Source: Bosea sp. Tri-49 (GTDB lineage: Bacteria; Pseudomonadota; Alphaproteobacteria; Rhizobiales; Beijerinckiaceae). From it: a DNA stretch of 64,000 bases. Both the position numbers and the translations under genes were made by a program. Below are positions 8,463 through 16,337 of this stretch, one piece after another. The notes beneath the pieces are model-generated. The model searched no databases, was not told where the DNA came from, and saw only the letters and a list, made by a program, of their open reading frames with translations. The stretch spans positions 1,736,001 to 1,800,000 of the forward strand of contig NZ_CP017946.1 of assembly GCF_003952665.1 (NCBI RefSeq), given 5' to 3'. Position 1 is the first letter of the stretch; each line of letters starts with the position of its first letter.

Positions 8463-9860
8463 GTGAATATCGAGAACCTGTTCGCGCTGAAGCCCAGCGC
8501 TCCCGATCGCGTGATCTCCGCTGCCTTGGTCGGCGCCGGCGAATTCGGCGCAAGCTTCATCGGCCAGGCCCGGCGCGCGCCGCATATCGAGCCGCGCGTG
8601 GTCTGCGACCTCGACATCGGCCGCGCCCGCAAGGCGGCGCTCGCCGGCGGCCTGACCGAGGGCGAGATCATCGCCTGCCATAGCGCTGCCGAGGCGAAGG
8701 CGGCGCTCGAACGCGGGCTGGTCGCGCTGATCGGCGATGCCGCGCATCTGGAAGGTCTTGCCGTCGATGTCGTCGTCGAGGCGACCGGCGATCCCGAAGG
8801 CGCGGCGATGACCGCGCTCGCGGCGATCGAAGCCGGCCGCCATCTCGTCATGGTGACCAAGGAGGCCGAGTGCATCATCGGCCCGATCCTCGCTCACCGC
8901 GCCAGGCAGAACGGCGTCGTGCATACCCCCGTCGACGGCGACCAGCCGAGCCTGCTGATCGGGTTGATTGGCTGGGCGCGTGTTCTCGGCCTGCCGATCG
9001 TCGCCGCCGGCAAGTCATCTGAATCCGATTTCGTCTGGGATTCGGAGGCCGGCACGGTCACGGCCTGGGAGAAAGCTGTGCCCGCCGCCGATTTCGCCGC
9101 GGCCTTCGGCAAGCTCGGCAGCGACCCGCTTAGCTTACTCGACGCTCGCGCCAGGCTGCCCTTCCCGCGCGCCACCGTGCCCGACCTCTGCGAGATGGGC
9201 ATCGTCGCCAACCATACCGGGCTGATGCCGGACGTTGCGGCGATGCATGCACCGATCGCCCGCACCACCGAATTGCCGAGCCTGTTCCGGCCGGCGGCCG
9301 AGGGCGGCCTGCTCTCCGGCACCGGCCGGGTCGACATGTTCAACTGCCTCAGGCGGCCGGACGAGCTTTCCTTCGCCGGCGGCGTCTTCGTCATCGCCGA
9401 GACGCCGGATCTCGCCACCGGCAAACTCTTTGCCGGCAAGGGCATCCCCTGCTCGCCAGATGGCCGTTATGTCCTGCTGCACAACCCAGTGCATCTGCTC
9501 GGGGCGGAGGCGCCGATGTCGGCGCTGTCGGCCGCCCTGCTCGGCCAGTCGACCGGCGGCGCCGAGGTCCTGCCGCGCGTCGACCTGACCGCACGGGCGA
9601 GCCGTGACCTCGAGCCCGGCGAGACCCTGACCATGGGCTACCGCCACGTCATCGAGGGATTGGAGCCGCAGTTGACGCCGGCCCGTCCGCTCGGGCCGAG
9701 CGAGCCCGTCCCCTACTACCTCACTTCCGGTCGACCAATTGTGCGCAAGGTGGCGCGCGGCGCCGTTGTCACCTGCGCCGACGTTGCGCTCGACGAGAGC
9801 ACCACGCTGGTTCGCCTGCGCCGCGAGCAGGACGCGCTGTTCAACCCCGGCGCGCTTTGA
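8463..9860 (+). CDS. NAD(P)-dependent oxidoreductase with C-terminal SAF domain (COG4091 type)
   Basis: A 465-residue protein. The N-terminal Rossmann fold begins AALVGAGEFGASFIGQ and continues through VDVVVEATGDPEGAAM, like homoserine dehydrogenase. The C-terminal part (RKVARGAVVTCADVALDEST) resembles the SAF antifreeze-like domain. COG4091 proteins are often labelled predicted homoserine dehydrogenase, but many lie in sugar-acid operons and the substrate is open. The start is a GTG at 8463 just before NIENLFALKP; a longer open frame upstream overlaps the cyclase gene and was rejected. An operator-like palindrome follows at 9877. Confidence 0.85.
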   Translation: MNIENLFALKPSAPDRVISAALVGAGEFGASFIGQARRAPHIEPRVVCDLDIGRARKAALAGGLTEGEIIACHSAAEAKAALERGLVALIGDAAHLEGLAVDVVVEATGDPEGAAMTALAAIEAGRHLVMVTKEAECIIGPILAHRARQNGVVHTPVDGDQPSLLIGLIGWARVLGLPIVAAGKSSESDFVWDSEAGTVTAWEKAVPAADFAAAFGKLGSDPLSLLDARARLPFPRATVPDLCEMGIVANHTGLMPDVAAMHAPIARTTELPSLFRPAAEGGLLSGTGRVDMFNCLRRPDELSFAGGVFVIAETPDLATGKLFAGKGIPCSPDGRYVLLHNPVHLLGAEAPMSALSAALLGQSTGGAEVLPRVDLTARASRDLEPGETLTMGYRHVIEGLEPQLTPARPLGPSEPVPYYLTSGRPIVRKVARGAVVTCADVALDESTTLVRLRREQDALFNPGAL

Positions 9861-9876
9861 CTTTGCGACAACATTC

Positions 9877-9891
9877 TGTATGCAGCATACA
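9877..9891. promoter_or_regulatory. Candidate GntR (FCD) operator 3
   Basis: Inverted repeat TGTATGC-A-GCATACA, 17 bases after the stop of the SAF-domain gene and before the amidohydrolase-TRAP operon. The right half GCATACAA is identical to part of the palindrome at 7673-7690. It probably marks a third promoter of the same regulon. Confidence 0.6.
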
Positions 9892-9945
9892 ATAATCGAC
9901 AAAATTAAAGCGGGCGACCGCTGAGGAAACGATCGGGAGGCAGGG

Positions 9946-10017
9946 ATGACGGGCGCAAGCACCGGACCCGCCGGGCACAATCCGGAGCACCCCTGCCTTC
10001 CGCAGCGGCGGAGCTGA
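9946..10017 (+). CDS. Possible 23-residue leader peptide
   Basis: An ATG preceded by GGGAGGCAGGG opens a 23-codon frame that ends three bases before the amidohydrolase ATG at 10021. The ribosome-binding site is better than anything directly before 10021, so this short frame may couple translation of the main gene, or it may mark a mis-placed start. The sequence (MTGASTGPAG...) has no recognisable feature. Low confidence as a real peptide. Confidence 0.25.
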   Translation: MTGASTGPAGHNPEHPCLPQRRS

Positions 10018-10020
10018 GCC

Positions 10021-10986
10021 ATGCCGGCGAGCCCCGACCAGCGCGCCCGCTTCCTCGCCTCAGGCGCCGATGACGAGCTGCCGATCGTCGACGCCCATCA
10101 CCATTTCTTCGACCTCGCGCGCAATTATCACCCCTGGCTGAGCGACCACCCGGTCGCCTTCCGCTATGGCGACTACAGCGCGATCAAGCGCGACTTCATG
10201 CCGGCCGATTATCGCCGCGCGATCGACAGACATCTCGTCGTCGGCAGCGTGCTGATGGAAGGCGAATGGGATCCGCGCGATCCGATCGGCGAAATGCGCT
10301 GGGCCAGCGAAGTGGCCCGCGAGCACGGCCTGCCCAGCGCCGCGATTGGCCAGATCTGGCTCGACCGCGAGGATGTCGGCGAGGTCGTCGCCGCCTATCG
10401 CGACCTGCGTCTGGTGCGCAGCGTCCGCCACAAGCCCAAGGCCGTTGCCCGCGAGGATCACCAACCGGATTTCGCCGCTGCGGGCTCGATGCGCGATCGA
10501 AAGTGGCGCGACGGCTATGCGCAGCTGGTCGGGGCCGGGCTCAGTTTCGATCTGCAGACGCCTTGGTGGCATCTGGGCGAAGCCGCCGAGCTTGCCCGCG
10601 ATTTCCCGGCGACGACCATCATCCTGAACCATGCCGGCCTGCCGGCTGACCGCAGCGCCGAGGGGCTCGCTGCCTGGCGCGCGGCTCTGGACCGGCTGGC
10701 GCGCGAGCCGAACGTCGTCGCCAAGATCTCCGGCATCGGCGTGCCCGGACAAGCGTGGACACTGGCATTGCAGGCGCCGGTGATCGCGGGCGTGATCGAA
10801 ACCTTCGGCGTCGAGCGCTGCGCCTTCGCCAGCAATTTCCCGGTCGACAGCCTCTGCGCCTCGTTCGGCACGATCTTCGACGTGTTCAAGGCCGCGGTCC
10901 GCGAGCGGCCGGCCACCGAGCGCCTCGCTTTGTTCCATGACAACGCCGCGCGCTGGTACAGGCTCGCCGCCGACGGAGCCGCCTGA
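10021..10986 (+). CDS. Amidohydrolase family (PF04909-type) hydrolase
   Basis: A 321-residue TIM-barrel metal hydrolase. The metal motif near the N-terminus is IVDAHHHFFDLARNYHPWLS, and later barrel strands include TTIILNHAGLPADR and RCAFASNFPVDSL. This pattern is that of the COG3618 group, which contains L-fuconolactonase, L-rhamnono-lactonase and related lactonases. It likely hydrolyses a lactone or a related ring ester, and it precedes the TRAP transporter genes with a one-base overlap of its stop and the dctQ start. A sugar-acid lactone substrate would fit the region; this is inference. Confidence 0.88.
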   Translation: MPASPDQRARFLASGADDELPIVDAHHHFFDLARNYHPWLSDHPVAFRYGDYSAIKRDFMPADYRRAIDRHLVVGSVLMEGEWDPRDPIGEMRWASEVAREHGLPSAAIGQIWLDREDVGEVVAAYRDLRLVRSVRHKPKAVAREDHQPDFAAAGSMRDRKWRDGYAQLVGAGLSFDLQTPWWHLGEAAELARDFPATTIILNHAGLPADRSAEGLAAWRAALDRLAREPNVVAKISGIGVPGQAWTLALQAPVIAGVIETFGVERCAFASNFPVDSLCASFGTIFDVFKAAVRERPATERLALFHDNAARWYRLAADGAA

Positions 10987-11531
10987 TGAAGTTACGCGCT
11001 TTGCTCCTGCGCCTGACCGAGGATGTGCTGATCGCCGGCTTCGTCGTGATGATCGCCATGGTCTTCGGCAATGTCGTGCTGCGCTACGCCTTCAGCTCCG
11101 GCATCATCTCCTCCGAAGAGCTGTCGCGGCTGATCTTCGTCTGGCTGACCTTCGGCGGCGCCTTCCTGGTGGCGAAGGACGGCCAGCATCTCGGCATGAC
11201 CACTGTCGTCACCATGCTCGGCCGCAATGGCCGCTGGTGGTGCCGGCTCGCGGTCGAGGCGCTGTCGCTGCTCTGCATGGGAATGCTGGTGGTGGGCTGC
11301 TGGCAGCAGGCTTCGATCAATATCGAGAACCACCAGCCGGTCACCGGCGTACCCGTCGCGGTGACCTATCTCGCCGGCCTCGTCGGAGGTCTCGGCATCG
11401 GCGCGCTCAACCTGATTGCACTGGGGCGGCTGCTGACCGGCCGCATGCCCGATGACGAGCTCGTCGTCGGGGCGGAATCGGAAGAGCTCACCGCCTTCGA
11501 GAACCAGCAGGCGGCGGAGAAGCGCTCGTGA
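10986..11531 (+). CDS. TRAP transporter small permease (DctQ-type)
   Basis: A 181-residue membrane protein with four hydrophobic segments (about residues 14-35, 50-66, 84-110 and 123-148). The family feature is FVWLTFGGAFLVAKDGQHLG. DctQ is the four-helix scaffold that associates with DctM in sodium-driven import of organic acids. The ATG overlaps the amidohydrolase stop (TGATG) and the stop overlaps the dctM GTG, so the unit is tightly coupled. The C-terminal tail is acidic. Confidence 0.92.
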   Translation: MKLRALLLRLTEDVLIAGFVVMIAMVFGNVVLRYAFSSGIISSEELSRLIFVWLTFGGAFLVAKDGQHLGMTTVVTMLGRNGRWWCRLAVEALSLLCMGMLVVGCWQQASINIENHQPVTGVPVAVTYLAGLVGGLGIGALNLIALGRLLTGRMPDDELVVGAESEELTAFENQQAAEKRS

Positions 11532-12811
11532 CCGTCTTCATCTTCCTGGGGTCGCTCATCGGCGCGATGGCGCTCGGCATGCCGATCGCGATGGCGCTGC
11601 TCGTCTGCGGCGTCGCGCTGATGCTGCAGCTCGGCACCTTCGACTCGCAGATCTTGGCGCAGAACCTGATCGGTGGCGCCGATTCCTTTCCGCTGATGGC
11701 CGTGCCGTTCTTCATGCTGGCGGGTGAGCTTATGAATGCCGGCGGCTTGTCGCGCCGGATCATCGCGCTCGCAGTGACGATGGTCGGACACGTCCGCGGC
11801 GGGCTGGGCTACGTCGCGGTGCTGGCGGCGCTGGTGATGGCGAGCATTTCAGGCTCGGCTGTCGCGGATACCGCCGCGCTCGCCGCGATCCTGCTGCCGA
11901 TGATGAAGCAGGCCGGCTACAACTTGCCGCGCGCCGCCGGGCTGATCTCGGCCGGCGGCATCATCGCGCCGGTGATCCCGCCCTCGATCGGCTTCGTCGT
12001 CTTCGGCGTCGCTGCAGGCGTCTCGATCACCCGCCTCTTCCTTGCCGGAATCGTGCCGGGCCTGCTGATGGGGCTGGCGCTGGTGATCACCTGGTACATC
12101 GTCGCGCGCGACGAGCCGGCGGCGCGCCCTCAGCGCGCCAGCGTGCGCGAGGTCGGGCGATCCGCACTCGACGGGCTCTGGGCACTCGGCCTGCCCTTCC
12201 TGATCATCGGCGGCATGAAGGGTGGCGCCTTTACGCCGACGGAAGCTGCGGTCGTCGCCGCGGTCTATGCCGGCTTCGTCGGTGGCTTTGTCTATCGCGA
12301 GCTGAAATTCGAGCATCTGCGCCCGGCCATGCTCAGCGCACTCAAGACCTCGGCCGCGGTGATGTTCCTGGTCGCGGCGGCGATGGTTTCGGCTTGGCTG
12401 ATCACCATCGCCGACATCCCGAGCCAGGTCGCGAGCCTGCTCGGCCCGCTGATCGAATCGAAGATGCTGCTGATGCTCGCGATGATGTTCCTGGTCATCG
12501 TCGTCGGCACGGCGCTCGACTTCATCCCGACCGTGCTGATCCTGACGCCGGTGCTGATGCCGATCGTCAAGCAGGCGGGCATCGATCCGGTCTATTTCGG
12601 GGTGATGTTCATCATCAACAACGCCATCGGGCTGCTGACCCCACCGGTCGGCGTCGTCCTGAACGTCGTCTGCGCCGTCGGCCGCATCCCGATGGACAAG
12701 GTCGTCCGTGGCGTCATGCCCTTCCTGCTGGCACAGGTCGCTGTGCTTCTGCTGCTGATCCTCGTGCCGGAGATCGTCACCGTGCCGGCGCGCTGGTTCT
12801 ACGGGCGCTGA
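11528..12811 (+). CDS. TRAP transporter large permease (DctM-type)
   Basis: A 427-residue protein with about a dozen membrane helices and the DctM pattern: SASISGSAVADTAALAAILLP-like stretch near residues 100-120 and the motif GGIIAPVIPPSIGFVVFG. A second repeat half has LDFIPTVLILTPVLMPIVKQ and LLTPPVGVVLNVVC. The start is a GTG at 11528 overlapping the dctQ stop. It forms the transport channel; with DctP and DctQ it should import a carboxylate in exchange for a sodium gradient. No substrate can be read from the permease. Confidence 0.93.
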   Translation: MTVFIFLGSLIGAMALGMPIAMALLVCGVALMLQLGTFDSQILAQNLIGGADSFPLMAVPFFMLAGELMNAGGLSRRIIALAVTMVGHVRGGLGYVAVLAALVMASISGSAVADTAALAAILLPMMKQAGYNLPRAAGLISAGGIIAPVIPPSIGFVVFGVAAGVSITRLFLAGIVPGLLMGLALVITWYIVARDEPAARPQRASVREVGRSALDGLWALGLPFLIIGGMKGGAFTPTEAAVVAAVYAGFVGGFVYRELKFEHLRPAMLSALKTSAAVMFLVAAAMVSAWLITIADIPSQVASLLGPLIESKMLLMLAMMFLVIVVGTALDFIPTVLILTPVLMPIVKQAGIDPVYFGVMFIINNAIGLLTPPVGVVLNVVCAVGRIPMDKVVRGVMPFLLAQVAVLLLLILVPEIVTVPARWFYGR

Positions 12812-12862
12812 CGCGCCCTGCTCTGCCTGCCCAACCAACAACAAGGACCGGAGGACGCCACC

Positions 12863-13858
12863 ATGACCATCACCCGCAGGACTGCCCTCACCGGCGCCGG
12901 CGCCGGCATCGCCCTCTTCGCCATCGGCCGCCCGGCGCTGGCACAGGCGGTAAAGCTGCGCTTCGCCCATCCCCATCCGGAGGCCGATAGCTGGCACAAG
13001 GCGGCGCTGCTCTTCGCCGAGCAGGTCAAGGCCAAAAGCCAGGGCCGCTATGAGGTCCAGGTCTTCGCCAATGGTGCGCTCGGCTCGGACGCGCAGACGA
13101 TCAGCGCGGTGCGCGGCGGCTCGCTCGACATCTGCCTGACCGGCAACCCGTTCTTCACGGGGCTCGCGCCCAAGCTCAACGTGCTCGACCTGCCCTTCCT
13201 GATCCAGAGTCGCAAGCACGCCGCCGCCGTGATGGACGGCCCGATCGGCGACGGCCTGCGCAAGGAGCTCGAAGGCTCGAACCTGAAGGCGCTCGCCACC
13301 TGGGAGATCGGCTGGCGCAACCTGACCAACAACCGCCGCCCGGTCGCGACCGCCGCCGACCTCAAGGGGCTGAAGATCCGCACGACGCCGAACCCTGCCC
13401 ATATCAAGGCGTTCCAGCTGCTCGGCGCGATTCCGACTCCGATGGCCTTCACCGAGCTCTTCACCGCGCTGGAAACCGGCACGGTCGACGGCCAGGAGAA
13501 CCCGGTGACGCTGATCCTCAACGCCAAGTTCAACGAGGTGCAGAAGCATCTTTCGCTGACGCGCCACGCCTTCACCACCGGTCCGCTGGTGATGAACAAG
13601 ACCAAGTTCGACGCGATGCCGGCCGACATCCAGCAGATGCTGCCCACCATTGCTGTGGAGATCGCCGGCATCCAGCGCCAGATGAACGAGGATACCGAAG
13701 GCTCGAGCCTCGCCGAGCTGAAGAAGGCCGGCATGCAGGCGGTGGAGACGCCCGATCGCGAGTCCTTCGCCAAGGTCGTCACCGCCGAGGTCGAGAAGGA
13801 GTTCGTCGGCAAGTACGGCAGCGAGGTGTTGGACGCGATCAAGAAGGCCGCGGTCTGA
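12863..13858 (+). CDS. TRAP transporter substrate-binding protein (DctP-type)
   Basis: A 331-residue periplasmic protein with a Tat-type signal peptide (ITRRTALTGAGAGIALFAIG, cleavage near ALAQA). DctP hallmarks are KLRFAHPHPEADSWHKAALL at the mature start, GGSLDICLTGNPFFTGLAPK, and LKGLKIRTTPNPAHIKAFQL, which carries the arginine that usually binds a substrate carboxylate. It delivers the ligand to DctQM. A GGAGG site precedes the ATG. As this is the last gene of the operon, its ligand is probably the substrate of the hydrolases and dehydrogenases upstream. Confidence 0.94.
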   Translation: MTITRRTALTGAGAGIALFAIGRPALAQAVKLRFAHPHPEADSWHKAALLFAEQVKAKSQGRYEVQVFANGALGSDAQTISAVRGGSLDICLTGNPFFTGLAPKLNVLDLPFLIQSRKHAAAVMDGPIGDGLRKELEGSNLKALATWEIGWRNLTNNRRPVATAADLKGLKIRTTPNPAHIKAFQLLGAIPTPMAFTELFTALETGTVDGQENPVTLILNAKFNEVQKHLSLTRHAFTTGPLVMNKTKFDAMPADIQQMLPTIAVEIAGIQRQMNEDTEGSSLAELKKAGMQAVETPDRESFAKVVTAEVEKEFVGKYGSEVLDAIKKAAV

Positions 13859-13875
13859 CATTACGGACGCTAACA

Positions 13876-13971
13876 CCGTCATGCTCGCCCTTGTGGCGAG
13901 CGTCCACGTCTGGAACACCACGCGGCAGGAAGGAAGACGTGGATGGTCGGGACGAGCCCGACAATGACGGG
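13876..13971. repeat. REP-like palindrome, family A, copy 1
   Basis: A 96-base imperfect palindrome. It starts CCGTCATGCTCGCCCTTGTG and ends CGGGACGAGCCCGACAATGA followed by CGGG; inner arms CGTCCACGTC and GACGTGGATGG are inverted copies. A near-identical element lies at 24379-24473, so this is a dispersed family. The rest of the gap (to 14141) shows no gene. Confidence 0.85.
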
Positions 13972-14141
13972 GAGGCTCGCCTTCGGAGATGAAATTTCTC
14001 CCAATCTCGATCGGGCGAACCGGGCATTCCTGAGCCAGGCCGGCCGATAGATGGTTCTGGCTTTTTGCGCGCCGTCATGGCGGACAGCACCGGCAAGACA
14101 TAGCTCAGCGCTCCTGAGCCATGTCCTTCCGAGGGCCTACC

Positions 14142-15467
14142 ATGCCGACGACCCGCCAGCTTCACCTCGGGGCCTTCATGCGCCCCGTCAGCATTCATAC
14201 CGGCGCCTGGCGCTATCCTGGCGCCTATCCGGATGCCAATTTCAACTTTGGCCACCTGAAGCGCTTCGCGCAGAAGCTGGAGGCCGGCAAGTTCGACGCC
14301 TTCTTCATGGCCGACCATCTCGCCGTGCTGAACATGCCGGTCGAGGCGCTGAAGCGCAGCCACACGGTGACCTCGTTCGAGCCCTTCACCCTGCTCTCGG
14401 CCCTCGCCGGCGCGACCGAGCGCATCGGCCTCGTTGCAACCGCGTCCACCACCTTCGACGCGCCCTATCACATCGCCCGGCGCTTCGCCTCGCTCGACCA
14501 TATCAGCGGCGGCCGCGCCGGCTGGAACATCGTCACCACATCGAATCCGGACGCCGCGCTGAACTTCGGCCTCGATGCCGAGGTCGACCACGGCGAACGC
14601 TATGACCGGGCGCGCGAGTTCTACGATGTCGTCACCGGCCTGTGGGATTCATTCGCCGACGACGCCTTCATCCGCGAGCGCGACAGCGGCATTTATTTCG
14701 ACCCGGATAAAATGCGGCGGCTCGATCACAAGGGCGAACATCTCTCGGTGCGGGGCCCGCTCAACATCGCAAGACCGCCGCAAGGCTGGCCGGTGATCGT
14801 CCAGGCCGGCGCCTCGGAGCCCGGCCGCCAACTCGCGGCCGAGACGGCGGAGGTCGTGTTCGCGGCCCATGGCACGCTCGCGGCCGGCCAGGCCTTCTAC
14901 GCCGATGTGAAGGGGCGCATGGAGGCAATCGGCCGGAACCCCGACCATCTCAAGATCCTGCCCGGCGTGCTGACCGTCGTCGGCGACAGCGTCGAGGAAG
15001 CCCGCAAGAAGCGGGCTCTGCTCGATTCCTTCGTCCATTACGACAGCGCCATCGCCTCGCTCTCGATCGCGCTCGGCCATGACGCCACCGGCTTCGACCC
15101 GGATGGCCCTCTGCCGGAGATCCCCGAGACCAACCACAGCAAGAGCGGGCGCGAGCGCACGATCGCGCTCGCCCGCCGCGAGAACCTGACCGTCCGCCAG
15201 CTCGCGCAACGGCTCGGCGGCTATGGCGGGCTCGCCTTCGTCGGCACGCCGAAGACGATCGCCGACGAGATGGAGCAATGGCTGACCGAGCGCGGCAGTG
15301 ACGGTTTCAACGTGATGTTCCCCTATCTGCCGGAAGGGCTCGACGACTTCGTCGACAAGGTCGTGCCGGAACTGCAGCGCCGCGGCCTGTTCCGCCGGGA
15401 GTATCAGGGACCGACGCTGCGCGACCATCTCGGCCTGCCGCGGCCGGCCAACCGGCATTTCGCCTGA
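14142..15467 (+). CDS. LLM-class flavin-dependent monooxygenase (NtaA/SnaA/DszA family)
   Basis: A 441-residue bacterial luciferase-like monooxygenase of the nitrilotriacetate monooxygenase group. Family features are LHLGAFMRPVSIHTGAWRYP, FDAFFMADHLAVL, GGRAGWNIVTTSNP and PQGWPVIVQAGASEPGRQLA. These enzymes use FMNH2 from a separate reductase to oxygenate xenobiotics, chelators or sulfur compounds; the substrate is unknown and no flavin reductase is adjacent. ATG 14142 has GAGGG seven bases upstream; an in-frame ATG at 14121 is an alternative. It stands alone after the TRAP operon. Confidence 0.9.
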   Translation: MPTTRQLHLGAFMRPVSIHTGAWRYPGAYPDANFNFGHLKRFAQKLEAGKFDAFFMADHLAVLNMPVEALKRSHTVTSFEPFTLLSALAGATERIGLVATASTTFDAPYHIARRFASLDHISGGRAGWNIVTTSNPDAALNFGLDAEVDHGERYDRAREFYDVVTGLWDSFADDAFIRERDSGIYFDPDKMRRLDHKGEHLSVRGPLNIARPPQGWPVIVQAGASEPGRQLAAETAEVVFAAHGTLAAGQAFYADVKGRMEAIGRNPDHLKILPGVLTVVGDSVEEARKKRALLDSFVHYDSAIASLSIALGHDATGFDPDGPLPEIPETNHSKSGRERTIALARRENLTVRQLAQRLGGYGGLAFVGTPKTIADEMEQWLTERGSDGFNVMFPYLPEGLDDFVDKVVPELQRRGLFRREYQGPTLRDHLGLPRPANRHFA

Positions 15468-15841
15468 ACCTTCCCCGGTGAGCCGCCGCCGGGGACGATT
15501 TCGCCAATTGTCATCAAATCTTTGAACAGCCGTTTCATTGACCCGGAAGCGGTGATTGCGAATGATTTGAAGATCGAACCGCAGCGATGCGGGCCGGTCG
15601 CGGGATTTGCCGGAGCAGCTTGCACCGCGTCACCAAAGCTAAAAGCGCCACGAGACTGTCGTGGGCTCCCAGTCTGGAGACGCATGATGGTCTACGTGCT
15701 CTATTTCGCCACAAGGCAGCTGCGGCGGCTCTCCGCCTTCCTGCTCTGGACGCGCAGCTGCCCCCCGCCCTCCGACCGGCCATAACCCTCGCAAAATCCA
15801 CTCAGGCGGCGCATATCCAGCCTCGACTTATGGAGGCGACA
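15468..15841. other. Intergenic stretch without recognised gene
   Basis: The 374 bases between the monooxygenase and the GAF protein contain only weak open frames with no family resemblance and no ribosome-binding site of note. The 3' part must hold the promoter of the GAF gene. I see no strong hairpin or repeat. Confidence 0.5.
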
Positions 15842-16333
15842 ATGTTCCAGGCGGCGACGATCTCGGCCAGCGACAAGCCGGGCTTCTACCGGGAGCTCGT
15901 GCAGCAGCTCGAAGGCCTGCTGCATGGCGAGCGCGACGCGATCGCCAATGCCGCCAACCTCTCCGCCTTGCTCTACGACGCGATGCCGGCTCTGAACTGG
16001 GCCGGCTTCTACCTGATGCGCGGCGGCGAACTGGTGCTCGGCCCGTTCCAGGGCAAGCCGGCCTGCGTGCGCATCCCGATCGGGCGCGGCGTCTGCGGCA
16101 CCGCGGTCGCAAGGCGCGAATCCGTGCTGGTCGAGGACGTGCACGCCTTCCCCGGCCATATCGCCTGCGACGCCGCCTCGCGCTCGGAGCTGGTCGTGCC
16201 GCTGATCCGTGACGGCGAGGTCATTGGCGTGATCGACCTCGACAGCCCGGAGCCCGGCCGTTTCGACGCCGATGACCAGGCCGGCATCGAAGCGATCGCC
16301 AGCCTCTATCTCGAAGCCAGCGACCGCTTCTGA
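15842..16333 (+). CDS. Free methionine-(R)-sulfoxide reductase, GAF domain (fRMsr)
   Basis: A 163-residue single GAF-domain protein. The three redox cysteines of the fRMsr family (E. coli YebR/MsrC) are visible: ACVRIPIGRGVCGTAVARRE supplies two spaced ten residues apart, and FPGHIACDAASRSELVVPLI supplies the third, 24 residues after the second. It reduces free methionine-(R)-sulfoxide in the cytosol using thioredoxin. The ATG at 15842 follows GGAGG with six bases of spacing; an in-frame ATG twelve bases upstream was rejected. It is monocistronic and convergent with the aldo/keto reductase gene. Confidence 0.92.
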   Translation: MFQAATISASDKPGFYRELVQQLEGLLHGERDAIANAANLSALLYDAMPALNWAGFYLMRGGELVLGPFQGKPACVRIPIGRGVCGTAVARRESVLVEDVHAFPGHIACDAASRSELVVPLIRDGEVIGVIDLDSPEPGRFDADDQAGIEAIASLYLEASDRF

Positions 16334-16337
16334 AGGC

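Noticed and set aside
11849..13921. A 690-codon open frame on the minus strand
   Set aside because: It is antisense to dctM and dctP, has a composition typical of a shadow frame (rich in His, Asp, Arg and Gln) and lacks any family resemblance.
13876..13971. Regulatory or coding function for the palindrome after the TRAP operon
   Set aside because: A near-identical copy lies after an unrelated operon at 24379, so it is a dispersed repeat.
15522..15785. An 87-codon frame after the monooxygenase
   Set aside because: No ribosome-binding site, no family resemblance and a composition unlike neighbouring genes.
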